Under the pieces are notes generated by a model. It did no database searches and was not told the origin of the DNA. It saw only the letters and a list, made by a program, of their open reading frames with translations. A program made the position numbers and the translations under genes. Source: an uncultured Winogradskyella sp. (GTDB lineage Bacteria > Bacteroidota > Bacteroidia > Flavobacteriales > Flavobacteriaceae). Taken from it: a stretch of 64,000 nucleotides of DNA. Shown here piece after piece: positions 48,620 through 59,498 of this stretch. The DNA lies in the NCBI RefSeq assembly GCF_947496485.1, contig NZ_CANMCZ010000002.1, forward strand, positions 434,001-498,000. Reading direction: 5' to 3'. Every line of letters starts with the position of its first letter. The first letter of the stretch is position 1.

Positions 48620-51193
48620 ATGAAAGCACATCTTTTAGTCATATTAGTAGTACTCTGTTTTTTACAGATGAGCTTTTCGCAAGAAGATGACGGTGTGGTT
48701 TCTTTAGATTTACCTATAAGAAATTCTTTGGTTTTTAATCGCTATGCTATTAACCCAACATTTAGTTTCGTTAGAGAACAACATAAATACGCTAGTATAA
48801 GTAATAAACGTGAATGGGTTCAATTTGATAATGCACCAGAAACTTATTTAGCAAGTTATTCTGGGCGTTTTTCAGAAAATATTGGAGCTGGTTTGGCTCT
48901 ATTTCAACAGAATTATGGTGTGTTAACCACTTTTGGCGGATTACTAAACTTTGCCTATAATGCTCAACTAAGCACAGATAACAACCTAACCTTTGGACTT
49001 AATATTGGAGCATACAAAAGTGGTGTTAATACCGCTAATGTTGTTACTAATTTTGATGACCCATCATTGCAAAATGTACCATCAAACTTCTTACTGACTG
49101 TAAATCCTGGAATTAACTTTGGTACAGAGTTTTTAGATTTTGGTATTTCTGTAAACAATGTGGTTTTATACAATTTTGAATCCTCAACACTTATAGAAGA
49201 TGATCCAAAACAAGGCATACAAGCTCATGTGATGCACACAGGTTATTTTAATGGTCGAGGATTCTTTACCGATACAAAAGTCTCTGCCTTATTAAAATCA
49301 GAATTCAGAAAAGATGAAACTATTATTTCTGGATTAGCAATGATAAATGTACCTAAAGGATTATGGTTTCAAATTGGCTATAATAATGTATATGGTGTTT
49401 CGGGAGGTATAGGTCTTAATATTACATCTCAAATTGCTTTAGAATATAATGTTGAAAGAGCCATAGGAGATATGGTAGATTTTGGACCTTCACACGATTT
49501 TACTTTAGCTTACAGATTTAAATCTGAGAAGAAGTATAAATATAGTGGAGATGATGAAGTGAGTGGCCTTTTCTCCAAAAAACAAAAGGTAATAGTTAAA
49601 GCATCAGAATCTGAGCTTGCAGGCATAAGGTCTAGAGCTGCAGAAAGAAAAGCACAAGAAAAATTAGATTTAGAAGCCAAAAAGATAACGGAAGCAGAAG
49701 CTAAGGCAAAATTAGTTGCAGAAGCAAAGGCCAAAAAAGAAGCTGAAGCAAAAGCTAAGGAAGATTCTAAAGTGCAAGCCAAATTATTAAAAGAACAAAG
49801 AGAGAAAGAAGAAGCAGAAGCAAAAGCAAAATTAGATGAAGAGGAAAAGGCTAGACAAAGAGAGGTGCTAAGAGCAAAAATAGCAGCGAATCAAAAAGCA
49901 AAGCGAGAAGCCGAGGCAAAATTAAAAGCTGAGCAAGAAGCTAAACTTGCCGTAGAGCAGAAAGCAGCAGCTGATGCACAAGCTAAACTATTGGCAGAGC
50001 AAGAGGCAAAATTAGAAGCTGAAAAGCAAGTTCGATTATTAGCAGAACAAAAAATTAAGGAAGAGGCTGAAGCCCAAGCCAAACTAAAAGCTGAACAAGA
50101 GGCGAAAGCAGAAGCTGAAAAGCAGTCTAGATTATTAGCAGAACAAAAAGCTAAGGAAGAGGCTGAATTACAGGCCAAACTGCAAGCAGAGCAAGAGGCA
50201 AAATTAGAAGCTGAAAAGCAAGCTAGACTATTGGCAGATCAAAAAGCTAAGGAAGAAGCCGAAGCACAAGCTAAATTATTGGCTGAGCAAAAAGTAGCGG
50301 AAGACTTAATTGCTAATCCTAAAGATGAGCTTGGTAAATCCATGAAGACCTTAGAGGATCAAACTGATGATGCAAAGACTACTCAGGTAAAATTATTAAA
50401 ACAGTTTGATGAAATAGTAGCTACGAAAGACCAAGATCTTAAAGATTTAAAAGAAGAAAATGATTTAAGTGATCAGGGTATCGTAGTGCAACCAAAACCC
50501 TTTAAAAGTGTAACAGCTGAAAATAATGCCCTAAGAGCTATTAAATCTAATTTAGATGATGTTATTAAAACACGTTCAGATAAGATTGAAGAATTACAAA
50601 CACTTTATGAGCAACGCACAAGGATAAGGAACACTGAATTAGATGAGGTTAATATTTATTACAAAAAGAAGATAAAGCGTTTAACTGAGGAACAGGCAAA
50701 AGCTGTACAAACCAGAGCACAATTAGATTCGAGATTAGAAACTATTAGAGTTGCTACAGAGTTTGAAAAAAGACGACGTATCAAACGTGCAGCGTTCGAT
50801 AATGAAGAAGATAGATACTCTCAAGATAGAACAGCGTTAACAAACATTAAGAATACAACTACGATCAGTAAAGTACCTCTAAAAACTGAAGATTTCGATT
50901 TTGGAGAAGAGCAAGGTAATAATATCAATATTCTTAAAAACATTAAAAATGTTGAAAGTGGTTACTATGTTGTAATTGCTGTACACAGTAATGTTGAAAA
51001 GCGCAATGATTTTGTAACTAAAGTTGTTGCATCAGGAAGAACTAATGTAGATTTCTTCTATGATGTTAATACAAGTAAATATTATATATACTATGATAAA
51101 TTTGATAGCATTCAGAATGCAAACAAAGCCTTAGAGTCTAAAGGTGATAGACCTTATAATCAAAAAATGTCAATAGTGAAAATTGAAAATTAA
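48620..51193 (+). CDS. PorP/SprF-type protein fused to A/E/K-rich coiled-coil repeat stalk and SPOR-like C-terminus
   Basis: N-terminal SprF features (YAINPTFSFVREQHKYASISNKREWVQFDNAPETYLASYSG); 32-aa tandem repeats; C-terminal GYYVVIAVHSNVEKRNDFV...NANKAL. Confidence 0.85.
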   Translation: MKAHLLVILVVLCFLQMSFSQEDDGVVSLDLPIRNSLVFNRYAINPTFSFVREQHKYASISNKREWVQFDNAPETYLASYSGRFSENIGAGLALFQQNYGVLTTFGGLLNFAYNAQLSTDNNLTFGLNIGAYKSGVNTANVVTNFDDPSLQNVPSNFLLTVNPGINFGTEFLDFGISVNNVVLYNFESSTLIEDDPKQGIQAHVMHTGYFNGRGFFTDTKVSALLKSEFRKDETIISGLAMINVPKGLWFQIGYNNVYGVSGGIGLNITSQIALEYNVERAIGDMVDFGPSHDFTLAYRFKSEKKYKYSGDDEVSGLFSKKQKVIVKASESELAGIRSRAAERKAQEKLDLEAKKITEAEAKAKLVAEAKAKKEAEAKAKEDSKVQAKLLKEQREKEEAEAKAKLDEEEKARQREVLRAKIAANQKAKREAEAKLKAEQEAKLAVEQKAAADAQAKLLAEQEAKLEAEKQVRLLAEQKIKEEAEAQAKLKAEQEAKAEAEKQSRLLAEQKAKEEAELQAKLQAEQEAKLEAEKQARLLADQKAKEEAEAQAKLLAEQKVAEDLIANPKDELGKSMKTLEDQTDDAKTTQVKLLKQFDEIVATKDQDLKDLKEENDLSDQGIVVQPKPFKSVTAENNALRAIKSNLDDVIKTRSDKIEELQTLYEQRTRIRNTELDEVNIYYKKKIKRLTEEQAKAVQTRAQLDSRLETIRVATEFEKRRRIKRAAFDNEEDRYSQDRTALTNIKNTTTISKVPLKTEDFDFGEEQGNNINILKNIKNVESGYYVVIAVHSNVEKRNDFVTKVVASGRTNVDFFYDVNTSKYYIYYDKFDSIQNANKALESKGDRPYNQKMSIVKIEN
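49988..50275 (+). repeat. Three tandem 96-bp (32-aa) coding repeats
   Basis: LLAEQEAKLEAEKQVRLLAEQKIKEEAEAQAK / LKAEQEAKAEAEKQSRLLAEQKAKEEAELQAK / LQAEQEAKLEAEKQARLLADQKAKEEAEAQAK, units starting 49988, 50084, 50180; partial unit follows. Confidence 0.95.
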
Positions 51194-51222
51194 ATAGAAG
51201 TTAAGCCCCTTCGCATCTTTAT

Positions 51223-54200
51223 ATGCCCCAATTAAAAATGCGAAAACCAAAAACTAATACCATGAAAAAACCTACTTTTTCTAGAATTGCAATTGTTGTT
51301 ATATTACTTATTTTGGGACAACAAATGTTTGCACAAAACCTTGTCCCTTTTTCGCCAAGATACGATCAGGCCATTAAGGGAGATATCCTTTTAATTGGAA
51401 ACAGTAATGTAGGGCTACATGTTTCTGATCCATATAATGGAAACGATACCAATGACCAAGTTGATGCAGCTGTATATGTAGATATTGATGGTGATGCTAG
51501 TACTTTTAATTCAAGTACGGCAGATTTAGATGTTCCAAGTGACCAAAGTTGTTATCAAATTGTATATGCTGGCTTATATTGGAGTGCTGTTGTTAATGGT
51601 GACGAACCCATATCGGAGGTGAAATTTAAAGTTCCTGGTAGTCCATATATGGATATTACTGGTACTGAAATTTACTATCAAAACGCAGCAAACAATAGCC
51701 AGTCAAATACATATGCTTATTATCACGATGTAACAGATATTCTAACAGCATTACCAAATCCAGAAGGTACATATGGTGTTGCAAACATTTCAACATTAGT
51801 TGGTCCAAAACCAAATTCAGAAGGACTTTCAGCTGGTTGGTCGCTTTTTGTAGTTTATGAAGATCCGCTTTTACCAAGCAAATACATCACTTCATTTGAT
51901 GGATTTACAAAAATCACAAGTACTATAAACGAAACATTTCCTGTTTCAGGATTTAATACTATACCAACTGGACCTGTACGTGCTAAATTCGCTTTCAATA
52001 CTATTGAAGGTGATAGAGGTTATACTGGGGATTATCTAGAACTTAATGGTACTGCAATTAGTGCTACTAACAATGCAGGAACTGTTATTCGTCCAACAAA
52101 CAACTTTTTTAATAGTTCGGTTTCTGATATAGACCCTGTAACCAATACATCTGAGTTATTTAACAACAAAAATCCTAATAGTTCTAACACATTAGGTTTT
52201 GATTCAGGAATTATAAATATTCCAAATCCAGGAAATACTCTTATACCTAATAATGCAACTTCGGCTGATATAAGCTTAGGAAGTAATCTAGATATCTATT
52301 ACTATTACTTTAGTGCTTTTGCCATTGAGATTATTGCTCCAAATATTGTGTTAACAAAAATTGTTGAAGACGATTTAGGAAATGATATTGGTGGACAACT
52401 TGTAGGTTTGGGTTCTTCTCTAAACTATGTTATTGGTTTTCAGAACACTGGAAATGACGACGCAACAAACTTTACAATTAGAGATATTCTTCCTATTAAC
52501 ATTATTTACAATCATCCGACAGACTTAGTTTTACCAACTGGTGTTACAGTCGTAAGTTATAATCCTACAACAAGAGAGCTGGTTTTAAGTGTTGATGATT
52601 CTCTTGTTGAAGAAAATGATCCTGTTTATGAAATTCGAATAGAAGTTCAAGTTGTTGATGATTGTGGTCAGTTAGCAGATGCATGTTCTAATATTATTAA
52701 CAATCAAGCTTATGCTACTTATCAAGGTACCATAAATCCTGATTTCACTATTACAGACGACCCTAGTTACAGCAGTAATACAGGCTGTTTAATTTCGCCA
52801 CAGGCAACTAATTTCTTAGCTGATCTTGATTGTACTTTTGAACAGGATGAAATTCTTTGTGGTGATAGTATAGAATTAACTGCTGCAAATGGTTATGATT
52901 CTTATGCCTGGTCAACTAGTCCAACAGGAACACCAGTTATTGGAACTACACAAACCATAACGGCTACAGCAACTGGCACTTATTATTCATATAATACGGC
53001 AATTGCACCATGTCAATCAATTGTTCAGCAATTTAATGTTGAGCTTTTTGGTAGTAACACTACAAATCCTGTAATTCCTTATGCGGATGAGGTGGTTACT
53101 TGTCCTAATGATGGAAAACCATTGCCAAACATATTTTTATGTGGTGCAAATGATTCACGACTCATTGAAACCAATATATCAAGCTCTACTTCTATTATAT
53201 GGGAAAAGCTTGATGAATCGAGTTGTGCTGCAGTTGCCGATGAAGACTGTGCAAATGAAGATGCGGCCTGTACTTGGAATGAAGTTGGTAATGGGCCTAA
53301 CTTTTTAGCTGATACATCTGGTCAATATCGAATAACGATTAATTATCCAGGAGGTTGTTTTGTTCAATTCTATTTCAACGTCTATGAGAATTTGTTAGAC
53401 GCGACAGTAGTATCTACTGATATAATTTGTACAACAGATGGTAGTATTACCGTAAATGGAGTTCCTAGTGGTTATGAATACAGTATAGATAATACAAATT
53501 TTCAAACTAGCAATGTGTTTTCAGTCAGTACCGCTGGTACATACACTGTATACATAAGACAGACAGGTGTGCCTACTAACCCTTGTGTATTCACAGTTCC
53601 AGACGTTCAAATTACGGATAGAGATTTTACAGGCGCAAATACAGTAACTCAACCTCTATGTTACGGAGATAAAGGAAGTATTCACTTAGCCGCAAATGAT
53701 GCTGATCCGCAATATACCTTTACATTATATAATGGAGCAACATTAGTTAATAGTGTCGGGCCAATTATTGAGAACAATTATACATTCGATAATTTAAATC
53801 CAGGAACATACACAGCAACTTTAGAAACTGAAAATGGCTGTATATTCACTGAGGATATTACAATTATCGAACCTCCGTTACTAACAGTTACTGCTGCAAT
53901 CACTGCACCATTAACTTGTAATGATGGTGAGATTACGGTTTACCCAGTTGGAGGAACACCACCGTACTTCTATTTTGTAAATAGTGCAACAGTTTTTCAA
54001 TCTGTACCAGAAATTGCAGTTACAACTGCTGGTGTTTATAATATAACAGTTGTTGATTCTAATAACTGTAGTGCTAATACGAGTATAACTGTAGATGCAA
54101 TTCCTGCTCCAGACTTTACTGTTTCTACTACTAATATTTTATGTGGCGATTCTAGTGATAGTGGAGCTCTAACCATAAATGTTACAAATGCTAATGGTAA

Positions 54201-57200
54201 TAGTTTAGCTTACAGTATTGATGGAGGCACAACATTTGTAAGTTCAAATGTTTTTACAGGACTTGGCGTAGGTAATTACGATATCATAGTTCAATATACT
54301 TCAGGAACATCAGTATGTATTACAAATCCTCAAACCGCGACAATTAATTCGAACATAGCTATTTCAGGCACAGCAGAATTAACGACACCATTAAGTTGTA
54401 TTGGAGATGGCGTAATTACGGTTACAGCTGTTACAGGTGGTGATGCACCATATACATATAGTATTGATGGAGTTACATTTCAAACTAGTAATGTATTTAC
54501 AGGTTTAACTCAAGGCACATATACTATAACCGTTAAAGATGATAATGATTGTACTTCAGTAACAAATGATATTACTATTGATGCTTTAAACCCACCAACA
54601 GATTTAGAGTTCGATAACCCATCAATAACATGTCCAACAAATGCCACAACTGTTTCCATTACTGGAACAACTGGTGGAACAGGAATACTAGAATATCAAA
54701 TTATTGCACCTGCTTCAGCAGCGACAGTTTATCAAACATCTGCAGCATTTTCTGGTTTAGAACCTGGAACTTATACTTTCCAAGTTAGAGATGAAAATGA
54801 TTGTACTTATAGTGAATCTCATACAATTGATCCTATTCCAACACCAACATTAAATGTGGTACTAACTGAAGATTTAGATTGTACAGCTACACCAGATGCA
54901 GTGCTCACAGGAACCATATCAGGACCTGCACCATATACTTATGCTGTATCAATAAATGGAAGCCCATATTCATCTTTAGGAGCAACAGGAACACCATTTA
55001 TATATTCTACACCTAATGCTGGAGACTATCAGTTTGAAATTACTGATGCCAATGGTTGTACTGCTGAATCAGCGATTATAAATGTAGAACCTCTATCTCT
55101 ACCAGCATTGACTTTGGTAGCACAAAGTCAGCCTATATTATGTAATGGAGATTCCAATGGAGCCATAGATGTAACAATTGATAGTACAGTTGGTACACCT
55201 CCTTTTACGATTAATGTAAACAATGATACTACGAGTACCGATTACGGAACACAAACCTCTGGATTGCCAGCAGGAACTTATACAGTAACACTTACAGATT
55301 CTAAATCTTGTACAGCTACTGAAACAGTAACTATTAATGAACCAGACCCAATTGTAATAGATTATAATGCTATAGACATTACATGTGATGCAAGTGGATT
55401 ATCGCAAGGATCAATAATTATAAATTCTGTTACAGGTGGAACAGCACCTTATGACTATATGGTAACTGGTACAAATGGATATTCAAATTCAGAATCGAAT
55501 ATGACTGGATCAACTTCTGTAAACTTTGATGTAGTTGACTTTGGTCTATACCAAATTAATGTAGTCGATGCCAACGGCTGTTCTGTATTAGTACAAGATG
55601 TACTTGTCGCTTCTCCTCCAACGGACTTAGATATAAATATTAATACTTCTGTAGATTGTTCTACCGGTGGAACTGCTGAAGTAAGCGTAGGTTCTACATT
55701 AGCAAGTGCTGGTCCATTTTGGTTCAGTATATACCAAGGACCATCTTCAGTTTATCCACTTCCTGCGGGTACATGGATCCCAGAAGATGCTGTTGGTAGT
55801 CAATCTGCTACATTTAACAACTTAACACCTGGTGTGGTTTATACCTTTATAGTTTATGATGAATCTACACTCTGTAGTTATTATGAACCTGCAACAGCAC
55901 CAATCCCAACCTCATCAACATTAACTGCAACAGCAGTTAGTGCGAACAATATAACTTGTACCGGAAGTGCTGATGGTAATGTTTCTTTTACTGTAAATAG
56001 CATTTATGGTTCAGCTGTAAATATAGATTATGAAATATTTGATTCTTTATCTTTAAATAGTACAGGTGTTAGTAACTCTGGTACTGTGCCAGCTAATGGA
56101 TCATTAACAATATCTGACTTGGGACCTTTACCATTTGGTAATTATTATGTCAATATAGTTGAGACCTCTGGACCAAATTCTGGTTGTGGTGTGGTAACAA
56201 TACCTTTCAATATTACAGAATCTGCTATATTATTAGAACTTTCTACCTCATTAAATCAAAATGCAAATTGTAATGCCAACTCTGGAGTAATAAGTGCTAT
56301 TGCTCAAAATGGAACAGCACCTTATCAATATCAGATTACCACTACTCCAACTGCACCATTGGCTTCAGATACTTCTTGGGCTTCAGCAAGTGTATTTAAT
56401 GTTGATACTGGTGATTATTATGTTCATGTTTTAGATGCATATGGTTGTATCATTTCGAGTCCAATCATAGTTGTGCCATTAGATCCTTCGCCTGTAATTT
56501 CAGCAGTTGTAAATAATCAATGTACAGTTACCGAAGGTAGTTTTGACATAGATGTAACTCTAGATACAGCCGGCACAGCTCCTTATCGATACAGTATTGA
56601 CGGTGGTACTTTTCAAGCATTAACAGCACCATTCACGCTCTCTAATTTATATTCAGGAACTCATACTGTAGAAATACGTGACGCTAATGGTTGTGGAAAT
56701 TTAGTGTCTTTAGATATTGAAGCTCCAATTACAATATCACCTGAAGTTACAGCAATACCATCTTGTAATAACGATGATGGTGAGATAACAATGACAACGA
56801 CTGGTGGTTCCGGTACTTATACGTACAGTATTTTACCAAATCCAGCATCGATTAGTATAACTGGTGATGTTATTTCTGGGTTACCGGCAGGTTTATATAC
56901 TATAACTATTACCGATACAGTAACACTCTGTACTGAAGAAGTTACAGTTAATTTGTCTGAAGCAGTAATTCCAATGTTTACTTTAACACCAACTCCAATA
57001 ACTTGTTTTAGTGATAATAGTGGATCTTTTGATATAGACATTACAAATTACACAGGTACTTATACTTATGAAGTATTTGATGCTTTAGGAACTTCAGTAA
57101 CTGGTATTGTAAGTGCAAATACGTCTACAAATCCACAAACTGTATCAGGAATGGATGCTGGATTGTTCTCAGTAGTGATTACTGAAACTGCTTTTCCATT

Positions 57201-59481
57201 CTGTTCTAATACATCTAATGTGGTTATAGAGTCACCTACAGAAGCTTTAACTCTTGTGATTTCTGAAACTTCTGATGTTACCTGTAATAACAATCAGGGA
57301 ACAATCACTGCAATTGCAGCTGGTGGTTGGGGAGATTTTGAATATGAATTGACTGGTGACGCAACCGTTGCCTATTCGTCAAATAATATATTTACAGATT
57401 TATCAGCTGGAACTTATACTGTAAATGTAAGAGATGCTGGAGGTTGTATAGTGTCTGAAATTATCACTTTAGACGAACCTTCACCAATTACAGCAACATT
57501 TACACCAAGTACAACGGCTTTAGCGTGTTTTGGAGATCAAGATGCTAGTATAACAATTACAAATGTAACTGGTGGACAAGGTGCAAACTACACCTATACA
57601 CTTAACACTATTTTACCAACACCAAGTACTTCTGGTCCGCAAACCTCAAATGTATTTGACAACTTAGGTCCAGGAACTTATTCTGTTAGAATTACAGATG
57701 GTTTTGATTGTGAATTAACATCTATTGATATTGTTATTGCTGAGCCTACTCCAATTGAAGCAAGTTTAGTACGAGCAACAACACAAAGTTGTTTAGTTGA
57801 ATCTACTCTAACTTTAAGCGCTACAGGAGGAACAGGAACGTATTCCTACAGTGATAATCCAAGTTTTTCAACTATACTTGGTTCTTTTAGCTCATCTACT
57901 ACATTCAGTGTTCCACCAGGGACTTACTCATATTATGTTAGAGATGTAAATGGTTGTGTAGCAAATGTATCTAACGAAATTGCTGTAGATCCTTTACCTG
58001 ACCTTACATTGACGCTTGAGGCTTCTAATTTAACTATTAATTGTAATGGTGATAATAACGGATCAATTTCTGCAACAGCACAAGGAGGGCTAGGTAATTA
58101 TGTGTACACTTTACAAGATGGTTCAGGAACCGCAATTACAGCAACCCAAAATAGTTCTGGATATTTCACAGAGCTATTTGCCGGAACTTACATTGTCGTT
58201 GTAGAAAGTGGTGATTGTATAACAACTTCCGCACCAATTAGTATTACTGAACCAAGTGCACCAATTGAAGCAACCATAGCAGTTAACAACGTTACTTGTG
58301 CAGGTAATAATAATGGATCAGTTGAAATTACAGCATCAGGTGGAACAGGAATTATTAAATATGCGATTTCACCTCAATTAAATCAATTCTTTGATACAAA
58401 TACATTTGAAAACTTAGCACCTGGTGATTATGATATCATTGTTCAAGATGTTTTGGGTTGTTACTTAACCTTCAATTTCACAATTTCTGAACCAACGCCT
58501 GTTATTCTTAGTATCGTTGCTGATTCTATTTTCCCAGAGTTGTGTCAAGATGATGCCAATGGCGAATTTAGTATCGATATTTCTGGTGGAAATTTACCAT
58601 ATAGTGTAAGTCTGGATGATTATGAAGGTATTTATACCACAGGTAGCGCAACACAAACAGAATTCGACTTTACTAACTTATCCGGCGGAGACCACATAGT
58701 ATTTGTTAGAGATGCACTAGGTTGTGAGTCGGAATGGAATATCACTTTTCCAGAATCAGTAATCATAGATCCACAAGTAGTGGTTGAAAATATTTGTGAA
58801 AATAATACACAGGGTAATGTTGTAAAGGTTACTGTTGATGACTCTATTACTGATCCAATAGATTTAGATTATTCGTTAGATGGTGGTCCATATCAAGCAA
58901 GTAATGTGTTTATGAATGTCCCAGTAGGAACAAATCATTATATCGATGTAAGACATACCAATGGCTGTATTCAAACTACAGAATTCTTTGAAATTGAAGA
59001 TTATGAACCTGTTGCCTTAACCTTTACAGAAGGTCAACTCAATGAATTTATTGCAAATGCTTCAGGTGGAACTGGTGATTATCAGTTTACCATGAATGGT
59101 GAGGACTACGGTAGTGTTAATAACTACATCATAACTGAGTCAGGATTATATACTGTTACCGTTACAGATAGTAGTGGTTGTTTTGCAACTGCCCAAATTG
59201 AATTAGAGTTTATTGATCTCTGTATCCCTAATTGGTTTACGCCAAATGGTGATGGCGAATACGATACTTGGGCACCTGGTTGTTCAGAAAACTATCCGAA
59301 TCTTACTTTCGACATTTTTGATAGATATGGACGTAAGGTCGCTGAGTATAATGTAGGTCAGGTTTGGGATGGAAGATATAACGGAACAGAATTACCAACT
59401 GGTGATTATTGGTATGTCGTTAAAACTAATGACGTCAATGTAGATAAAGAATTTGTTGGACACTTTACCCTTTACAGATAA
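51223..59481 (+). CDS. Giant SprB-like repeat surface protein, T9SS type B C-terminal domain
   Basis: 2752 aa; many repeats of C.GxxxGxIxV...GGtaPYtYsI...F..L..GtYtvtvtDxnGC; C-terminus CIPNWFTPNGDGEYDTWAPGC...FDIFDRYGRKVAEY...GDYWYVVKT...GHFTLYR. Confidence 0.92.
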   Translation: MPQLKMRKPKTNTMKKPTFSRIAIVVILLILGQQMFAQNLVPFSPRYDQAIKGDILLIGNSNVGLHVSDPYNGNDTNDQVDAAVYVDIDGDASTFNSSTADLDVPSDQSCYQIVYAGLYWSAVVNGDEPISEVKFKVPGSPYMDITGTEIYYQNAANNSQSNTYAYYHDVTDILTALPNPEGTYGVANISTLVGPKPNSEGLSAGWSLFVVYEDPLLPSKYITSFDGFTKITSTINETFPVSGFNTIPTGPVRAKFAFNTIEGDRGYTGDYLELNGTAISATNNAGTVIRPTNNFFNSSVSDIDPVTNTSELFNNKNPNSSNTLGFDSGIINIPNPGNTLIPNNATSADISLGSNLDIYYYYFSAFAIEIIAPNIVLTKIVEDDLGNDIGGQLVGLGSSLNYVIGFQNTGNDDATNFTIRDILPINIIYNHPTDLVLPTGVTVVSYNPTTRELVLSVDDSLVEENDPVYEIRIEVQVVDDCGQLADACSNIINNQAYATYQGTINPDFTITDDPSYSSNTGCLISPQATNFLADLDCTFEQDEILCGDSIELTAANGYDSYAWSTSPTGTPVIGTTQTITATATGTYYSYNTAIAPCQSIVQQFNVELFGSNTTNPVIPYADEVVTCPNDGKPLPNIFLCGANDSRLIETNISSSTSIIWEKLDESSCAAVADEDCANEDAACTWNEVGNGPNFLADTSGQYRITINYPGGCFVQFYFNVYENLLDATVVSTDIICTTDGSITVNGVPSGYEYSIDNTNFQTSNVFSVSTAGTYTVYIRQTGVPTNPCVFTVPDVQITDRDFTGANTVTQPLCYGDKGSIHLAANDADPQYTFTLYNGATLVNSVGPIIENNYTFDNLNPGTYTATLETENGCIFTEDITIIEPPLLTVTAAITAPLTCNDGEITVYPVGGTPPYFYFVNSATVFQSVPEIAVTTAGVYNITVVDSNNCSANTSITVDAIPAPDFTVSTTNILCGDSSDSGALTINVTNANGNSLAYSIDGGTTFVSSNVFTGLGVGNYDIIVQYTSGTSVCITNPQTATINSNIAISGTAELTTPLSCIGDGVITVTAVTGGDAPYTYSIDGVTFQTSNVFTGLTQGTYTITVKDDNDCTSVTNDITIDALNPPTDLEFDNPSITCPTNATTVSITGTTGGTGILEYQIIAPASAATVYQTSAAFSGLEPGTYTFQVRDENDCTYSESHTIDPIPTPTLNVVLTEDLDCTATPDAVLTGTISGPAPYTYAVSINGSPYSSLGATGTPFIYSTPNAGDYQFEITDANGCTAESAIINVEPLSLPALTLVAQSQPILCNGDSNGAIDVTIDSTVGTPPFTINVNNDTTSTDYGTQTSGLPAGTYTVTLTDSKSCTATETVTINEPDPIVIDYNAIDITCDASGLSQGSIIINSVTGGTAPYDYMVTGTNGYSNSESNMTGSTSVNFDVVDFGLYQINVVDANGCSVLVQDVLVASPPTDLDININTSVDCSTGGTAEVSVGSTLASAGPFWFSIYQGPSSVYPLPAGTWIPEDAVGSQSATFNNLTPGVVYTFIVYDESTLCSYYEPATAPIPTSSTLTATAVSANNITCTGSADGNVSFTVNSIYGSAVNIDYEIFDSLSLNSTGVSNSGTVPANGSLTISDLGPLPFGNYYVNIVETSGPNSGCGVVTIPFNITESAILLELSTSLNQNANCNANSGVISAIAQNGTAPYQYQITTTPTAPLASDTSWASASVFNVDTGDYYVHVLDAYGCIISSPIIVVPLDPSPVISAVVNNQCTVTEGSFDIDVTLDTAGTAPYRYSIDGGTFQALTAPFTLSNLYSGTHTVEIRDANGCGNLVSLDIEAPITISPEVTAIPSCNNDDGEITMTTTGGSGTYTYSILPNPASISITGDVISGLPAGLYTITITDTVTLCTEEVTVNLSEAVIPMFTLTPTPITCFSDNSGSFDIDITNYTGTYTYEVFDALGTSVTGIVSANTSTNPQTVSGMDAGLFSVVITETAFPFCSNTSNVVIESPTEALTLVISETSDVTCNNNQGTITAIAAGGWGDFEYELTGDATVAYSSNNIFTDLSAGTYTVNVRDAGGCIVSEIITLDEPSPITATFTPSTTALACFGDQDASITITNVTGGQGANYTYTLNTILPTPSTSGPQTSNVFDNLGPGTYSVRITDGFDCELTSIDIVIAEPTPIEASLVRATTQSCLVESTLTLSATGGTGTYSYSDNPSFSTILGSFSSSTTFSVPPGTYSYYVRDVNGCVANVSNEIAVDPLPDLTLTLEASNLTINCNGDNNGSISATAQGGLGNYVYTLQDGSGTAITATQNSSGYFTELFAGTYIVVVESGDCITTSAPISITEPSAPIEATIAVNNVTCAGNNNGSVEITASGGTGIIKYAISPQLNQFFDTNTFENLAPGDYDIIVQDVLGCYLTFNFTISEPTPVILSIVADSIFPELCQDDANGEFSIDISGGNLPYSVSLDDYEGIYTTGSATQTEFDFTNLSGGDHIVFVRDALGCESEWNITFPESVIIDPQVVVENICENNTQGNVVKVTVDDSITDPIDLDYSLDGGPYQASNVFMNVPVGTNHYIDVRHTNGCIQTTEFFEIEDYEPVALTFTEGQLNEFIANASGGTGDYQFTMNGEDYGSVNNYIITESGLYTVTVTDSSGCFATAQIELEFIDLCIPNWFTPNGDGEYDTWAPGCSENYPNLTFDIFDRYGRKVAEYNVGQVWDGRYNGTELPTGDYWYVVKTNDVNVDKEFVGHFTLYR

Positions 59482-59498
59482 AACTAAAAGATACTAAG

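Noticed and set aside
49510-50178. Antisense Ala/Ser/Cys-rich ORFs (49510..49782 and 49891..50178, minus)
   Set aside because: Mirror frames of the A/E/K repeat coding sequence; low complexity artefact
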